Shown here: positions 60,921 to 64,000 of the stretch, piece after piece
Layout: the number at the start of each line of letters is the position of its first letter
How positions within the stretch are numbered: position 1 is the stretch's first letter
Assembly (NCBI RefSeq): GCF_036013525.1
Contig: NZ_CP107853.1
Span: 9,052,001 to 9,116,000, forward strand
Length of the DNA: 64,000 nucleotides
Direction of reading: 5' to 3'
Origin: Nonomuraea sp. NBC_00507
GTDB lineage: Bacteria; Actinomycetota; Actinomycetes; Streptosporangiales; Streptosporangiaceae
Made by a program: the position numbers and the translations under genes
Notes under the pieces: model-generated
What the model saw: the letters and a program-made list of their open reading frames with translations, nothing else
Databases searched by the model: none
What the model was told of the DNA's origin: nothing

Positions 60921-62864
60921 ATGATCCCCCGCCGCCGTTTCCTCCAAGCCGCAGCCGCCTCCGCCGCCGCGGCCACCCTCCCGGCCGGCCCCGCGTCGGC
61001 CCTCCCGGCGCCGGCCGCCGCCCGCGAGCCGGAAGGCACGATCACCGACCTCGGCCCGGCCAGCGTCGCCAGTCCCCTGGGCAATGCCGAGTTCGTCGGC
61101 GATGTGCTCTACATGGGCTCGCGCGGCCTGGCGCCCAACGTCGTGGGCGCCTGGGACCTGGCCCAGGACAAGGTCACGGCCCACTTCGAGATCCCCACCG
61201 GTGTCGGCATCTGGGCGATGTGCAAGACGGGCACCGACGTCTACGTCGGCACCCACGCCCGGTCGGACCTCTACAAGATCGACACGATCACGGGCGCCAC
61301 CACCCGGCTCGCCCAATATCCGGACCCGTACATCTGGACCATGGCGGCCTCCCCCGACGGCAAGGTCTACCTGGGCATGTCACAGCCCGGACGCGTGGTG
61401 GAGTACGACCCGGCCACCGGCGTCAGCCGCGATCTCGGCCAGCCCGCGCCGGGCGAGGCGTATGTCCGCAGCATCCAGGCCGACGCCACCCACGTCTACG
61501 CCGGCATCGGCGCCAACGCCCATCTCGTCGCGATCGACCGGCAGACCGGGGAGAAGCGCGAGTTGCTGCCCGCCGAGGTGGCCGACCGCGACTGGGTGTC
61601 CAGCATGTCGATCAGCGACACGCACGTGGCGGGTGGCATGAACTCGCTGGCGGAGCTGATCGTGCTGGAGAAGGCGAACCCGGCGGCGTACAAGGTGGTC
61701 AAGGCCACGGCCCCGGGCGAGAAGTACGTCGTGTCGGTGCTGATCCACGACGGCTGGGTCTACTTCGCCGGCCGCCCGTCCGGAACCCTCTACCGGTACC
61801 AGATCGCGACCGGCGCGTACGAGGTGCTCGGCGTGCCGTTCCCGGAGGCGGCCACCGTCCGGATCCTGGAGCACAAGGGAAAGATCTACGGCATCCAGGA
61901 CCCCGGCGTCTTCGTCTACGACCCGGCCACCGGCACGATCGACTACGTCAGCCACGTGCAGAAGGGGTTCCGCGCCGCGCCGGAGGAGCCGATGTCGGTG
62001 CACTGCGACGGCGAACGCGTCTACGTCGGTGGCAAGGGCGGCTGCGACATCCACGACCTGGCCACCCGCCAGGTCACCCGGCTGGCCATCGCCGGCGAGC
62101 CCAAGACCATCATGACCGTCGACGACACCACGTACCTCGGCATCTACACCCAGGCCGCCCTCTACTCCCACCGCGCCGGCGACCCGGAGGCCAAGCAGCT
62201 CTTCCGCACCGGCCACAACCAGGACCGGCCGAAGGACCTGGTGCACGACAAGCTGACCGGGCTGATCGTGATGTCCACCCAGCCGGAGCCGGGACACCCG
62301 AACGGCGCCCTCGACGTGTACGACCCGCGGACCGGCAAGCTCGACACCTACCGGCCGATCGTCGAGCGTCAGACCGTGTTCTCGCTGACCACCCTGCTGG
62401 GCACCGTCTACCTCGGCACCAGCACGCAGGAGGGTCTCGGCGCCCCGCCGGTCACGACCACGGCCAGGCTGGCGGCCTTCGACCTGCGCACGCGGAAGGT
62501 CCAGTGGGAGATCGAGCCGGTGGCCGGCGCGAAAGCCGTCACGAGCCTGAAGCACACTCCGCTCGCCCTGTACGGCATCACCGACGGCGGCGTCCTGTTC
62601 GAGTACAACCTGCGCCGGCGCGCGGTCACCCGCACGCTGCGGGTGTGCGAGCGGGGCGGGGACCTGGTGCTGGCCGGGCTCCACGCGTACACCAGCGACG
62701 AGGACGCCGTCTACAAGATCGACCTGGTCGGCTTCACGTCCCGCAAGCTCGTGGAAGGGCTGGCGAGCGACTGGTTCGGCGGCGGCTCAAGGATCAACAT
62801 CGACCCGTCCCGCAAGGCCCTGTACGGCCTCAAGGGGCGCAACCTCATCCGTATCGCCATCTGA
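60921..62864 (+). CDS. secreted beta-propeller protein (Tat signal)
   Basis: 647 residues. The N-terminus IPRRRFLQAAAASAAAAT is a twin-arginine signal (RRRFLQ), ending near ASA (residue 27). Blade repeats include VYVGTHARSDLYKIDT, VYLGMSQPGRVVEYDPATG and VYAGIGANAHLVAIDRQTG, aligning with the Sec-exported propeller at 57251. Export by Tat implies folding in the cytoplasm, perhaps with a cofactor. Last gene of the rightward arm, 43 bp after the amidohydrolase and convergent with the aldolase-like gene (3 bp apart). Confidence 0.84.
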   Translation: MIPRRRFLQAAAASAAAATLPAGPASALPAPAAAREPEGTITDLGPASVASPLGNAEFVGDVLYMGSRGLAPNVVGAWDLAQDKVTAHFEIPTGVGIWAMCKTGTDVYVGTHARSDLYKIDTITGATTRLAQYPDPYIWTMAASPDGKVYLGMSQPGRVVEYDPATGVSRDLGQPAPGEAYVRSIQADATHVYAGIGANAHLVAIDRQTGEKRELLPAEVADRDWVSSMSISDTHVAGGMNSLAELIVLEKANPAAYKVVKATAPGEKYVVSVLIHDGWVYFAGRPSGTLYRYQIATGAYEVLGVPFPEAATVRILEHKGKIYGIQDPGVFVYDPATGTIDYVSHVQKGFRAAPEEPMSVHCDGERVYVGGKGGCDIHDLATRQVTRLAIAGEPKTIMTVDDTTYLGIYTQAALYSHRAGDPEAKQLFRTGHNQDRPKDLVHDKLTGLIVMSTQPEPGHPNGALDVYDPRTGKLDTYRPIVERQTVFSLTTLLGTVYLGTSTQEGLGAPPVTTTARLAAFDLRTRKVQWEIEPVAGAKAVTSLKHTPLALYGITDGGVLFEYNLRRRAVTRTLRVCERGGDLVLAGLHAYTSDEDAVYKIDLVGFTSRKLVEGLASDWFGGGSRINIDPSRKALYGLKGRNLIRIAI

Positions 62865-62867
62865 CGC

Positions 62868-63875
62868 CTAGGAGGCGGCCGCCAGGACCTCGGCGCGCTC
62901 CCCGTCCGGGATGGCCGGTCCGTACGGGTCGTGAGCGTGGGACTCGGGGATCAGGCCCTCCGCGGCGGCCAGCCAGAACATGCGCTGGACGTACCCCTCC
63001 ATAGGGCCGGTGAACGTGACCGCGGCCAGGCGGTCCAGCCGTGCGGACGCCTTCTCGAAACCGCGCAGGTCGTCGCCCTCGAACGCGCGCATCACGGCCG
63101 CCGTCGTCTCCACCGACGCGGCGGCGATGCCCACCAGCGCCGCCTCCGCGCCCCACAGGAGCGACGGGCCGAACATGCGGTCCTCGCCGGTGATCGCCAG
63201 CCTGCCGGCCTCCCGGGTGAGGGCGATCGTCTCCTGGCATCCCATCGCGTCCGACAACAGCGCCGTCTTGAGCCCGGCGACGCCGGGCAGGTGCAGGATG
63301 CGGCGGAGTGTGGCGGGCGGGCACGGCTGCGTGTACAGGTCGAACGCGATCATCGGCAGCCCGGCGGCCGCCCACACCACCTCGTGCAGCGCCACCCGAT
63401 CCCCCGGCGACGGGAACACCAGCACCCCGTCGGCCCCGAGCTCGGCCGCCATCCGCGCGTCGGCCTCCGCACCCGGCTCGACCGCTGCCGCTCCGGCCCC
63501 GTCGCCGGCTCGAACGCGGCCCGGCAGGCCGCCACCCGGAGCTGCGCCGTCCCGCAGCCGGCCATCGCGCCTGTCAGCGGTGTCGGCGGCGGGCGGTGGG
63601 GTACCGCCGATGCCGACGATGATCGGGACGCCCACGCGGCGGGCGCGGTCGATGATGCCGCCGCGGACGTCAGGAGGCAGGAAGGGGCCGCGGCCGGTGT
63701 GGGCGAGGACGGCCAGGGCGTCGGCGCCCGAGGCGACCAGCCGCTGGAAGTACGCCTCCGCGAGGTCGAGGTCCACCTCCCCCGCCTGCGTCATCGGCGT
63801 CAGCGCGGCGGCCACCAGGGCCCCGCGCAGGCGGTCACGGAGCAGCGCGGCCTGCGGGTCGATCGTCGTACTCAT
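62868..63875 (-). CDS. DHDPS/NAL family aldolase with unusual insertion
   Basis: 335 residues. The dihydrodipicolinate-synthase/N-acetylneuraminate-lyase barrel is indicated by ALTPMTQAGEVDLDLAEAYF, SGADALAVLAHTGRG (in place of GTTGE), IAFDLYTQPCPP near 178 with the Tyr, and the Schiff-base Lys in GVAGLKTALLSD near 204. Residues about 96-137 are an extra Gly/Ala/Arg-rich stretch with lower third-position GC than the rest, which may be an insertion or two compensating frameshifts. It follows a sugar ABC permease gene and could cleave a keto-acid sugar. GGGGAG precedes ATG 63875. Confidence 0.8.
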   Translation of the reverse strand: MSTTIDPQAALLRDRLRGALVAAALTPMTQAGEVDLDLAEAYFQRLVASGADALAVLAHTGRGPFLPPDVRGGIIDRARRVGVPIIVGIGGTPPPAADTADRRDGRLRDGAAPGGGLPGRVRAGDGAGAAAVEPGAEADARMAAELGADGVLVFPSPGDRVALHEVVWAAAGLPMIAFDLYTQPCPPATLRRILHLPGVAGLKTALLSDAMGCQETIALTREAGRLAITGEDRMFGPSLLWGAEAALVGIAAASVETTAAVMRAFEGDDLRGFEKASARLDRLAAVTFTGPMEGYVQRMFWLAAAEGLIPESHAHDPYGPAIPDGERAEVLAAAS

Positions 63876-63923
63876 CACAAGCTCCCCCTTGCCGGACGTT
63901 CCGGGCGACCAGCGTAGGCCGTT

Positions 63924-63944
63924 CGGCTCCGGGGCGGGGAGCCG
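63924..63944 (-). terminator. hairpin between permease and aldolase genes
   Basis: CGGCTCC (63924-63930) and GGAGCCG (63938-63944) form a perfect 7-bp stem around a 7-nt loop, directly after the permease stop. It could terminate or attenuate the upstream transporter transcript before the aldolase gene. Confidence 0.5.
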
Positions 63945-63945
63945 G

Positions 63946-64000
63946 TCACTTCAGGCCGGTCATCGCGATGCTGTTGACCAGATAGCGCTGCAGCAGGAAG
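63946..64000 (-). CDS. sugar ABC transporter permease, C-terminal fragment
   Basis: Only the last 18 codons are inside the window. The reading frame ends LQRYLVNSIAMTGLK and a TGA at 63946-63948. The ending RYLVxxIAMTGLK is the typical C-terminus of MalG-type carbohydrate permeases. The gene continues beyond the right edge, so further transporter genes are expected there. Confidence 0.75.
   Translation of the reverse strand, partial: FLLQRYLVNSIAMTGLK

Overview
The window is a very GC-rich actinomycete chromosome segment. GC-saturated third codon positions, frequent GTG starts, 1-4 bp gene overlaps, an F420-type luciferase-like oxidoreductase, DinB/mycothiol-type proteins, MeaB with methylmalonyl-CoA mutase, and DUF5925 and CGNR proteins all fit the order Streptosporangiales. 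A genus such as Nonomuraea is my guess, not something shown by the sequence. I see no rRNA, tRNA, CRISPR array, insertion sequence or prophage. Coding density is very high and no gene-free stretch exceeds 300 bases; the longest (18948-19190 and 51128-51330) are occupied by leader ORFs and hairpins.

Layout. 1-3795: DinB-like protein, HAD phosphatase, M20 amidohydrolase, zinc alcohol dehydrogenase. 3941-13799: a probable cell-wall (MurNAc) salvage locus with a five-gene family-5 ABC importer, a tandem GNAT protein, NamZ-like exo-muramidase, MurQ etherase and a serine hydrolase whose start lies in a 4 x 31 bp tandem repeat. 13810-24116: VOC protein, LLM oxidoreductase, APH-like kinase, zinc-ribbon protein, lipoprotein, ABC-F ATPase with an upstream leader ORF, CGNR regulator, acyl-CoA synthetase, thioesterase, acyltransferase, MeaB. 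24227-34958: Ser/Thr kinase, methylmalonyl-CoA mutase, PGRP-like amidase, MtnA, CASTOR/POLLUX-like channel, AAA ATPase. 35020-39251: a three-peptidase run (C39-like, S9, M20). 39290-46448: TIGR03086 protein behind a hairpin, DUF427, PAP2-like, two DUF72 proteins, NAD kinase, YibE/F, CorA. 46426-49864: TAXI-type TRAP transporter with DUF1850. 49952-54622: a short second threonyl-tRNA synthetase with a threonine-codon leader and competing hairpins, divergent from a LuxR-type regulator, then an anti-sigma-type ATPase, a nucleotidyltransferase and an FMN oxidase.

54656-64000: the most unusual part. Two divergent, mirror-image modules each pair a canonical metal-dependent amidohydrolase with a degenerate paralogue lacking metal ligands, plus a secreted beta-propeller. 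A DegT-type aminotransferase ends one arm, and a DHDPS/NAL-family aldolase and a sugar ABC permease flank the other. A GGTC-CA-GACC dyad resembling the DasR/HutC-type GntR operator lies between the arms. I infer an uptake and catabolic system for an amino-sugar-like or acylated substrate; the chemistry is unknown.

The strongest regulatory findings are the two leader-peptide regions (thrS paralogue and ABC-F), which combine a short ORF with, for thrS, three nested perfect hairpins, one of which covers the ribosome binding site.
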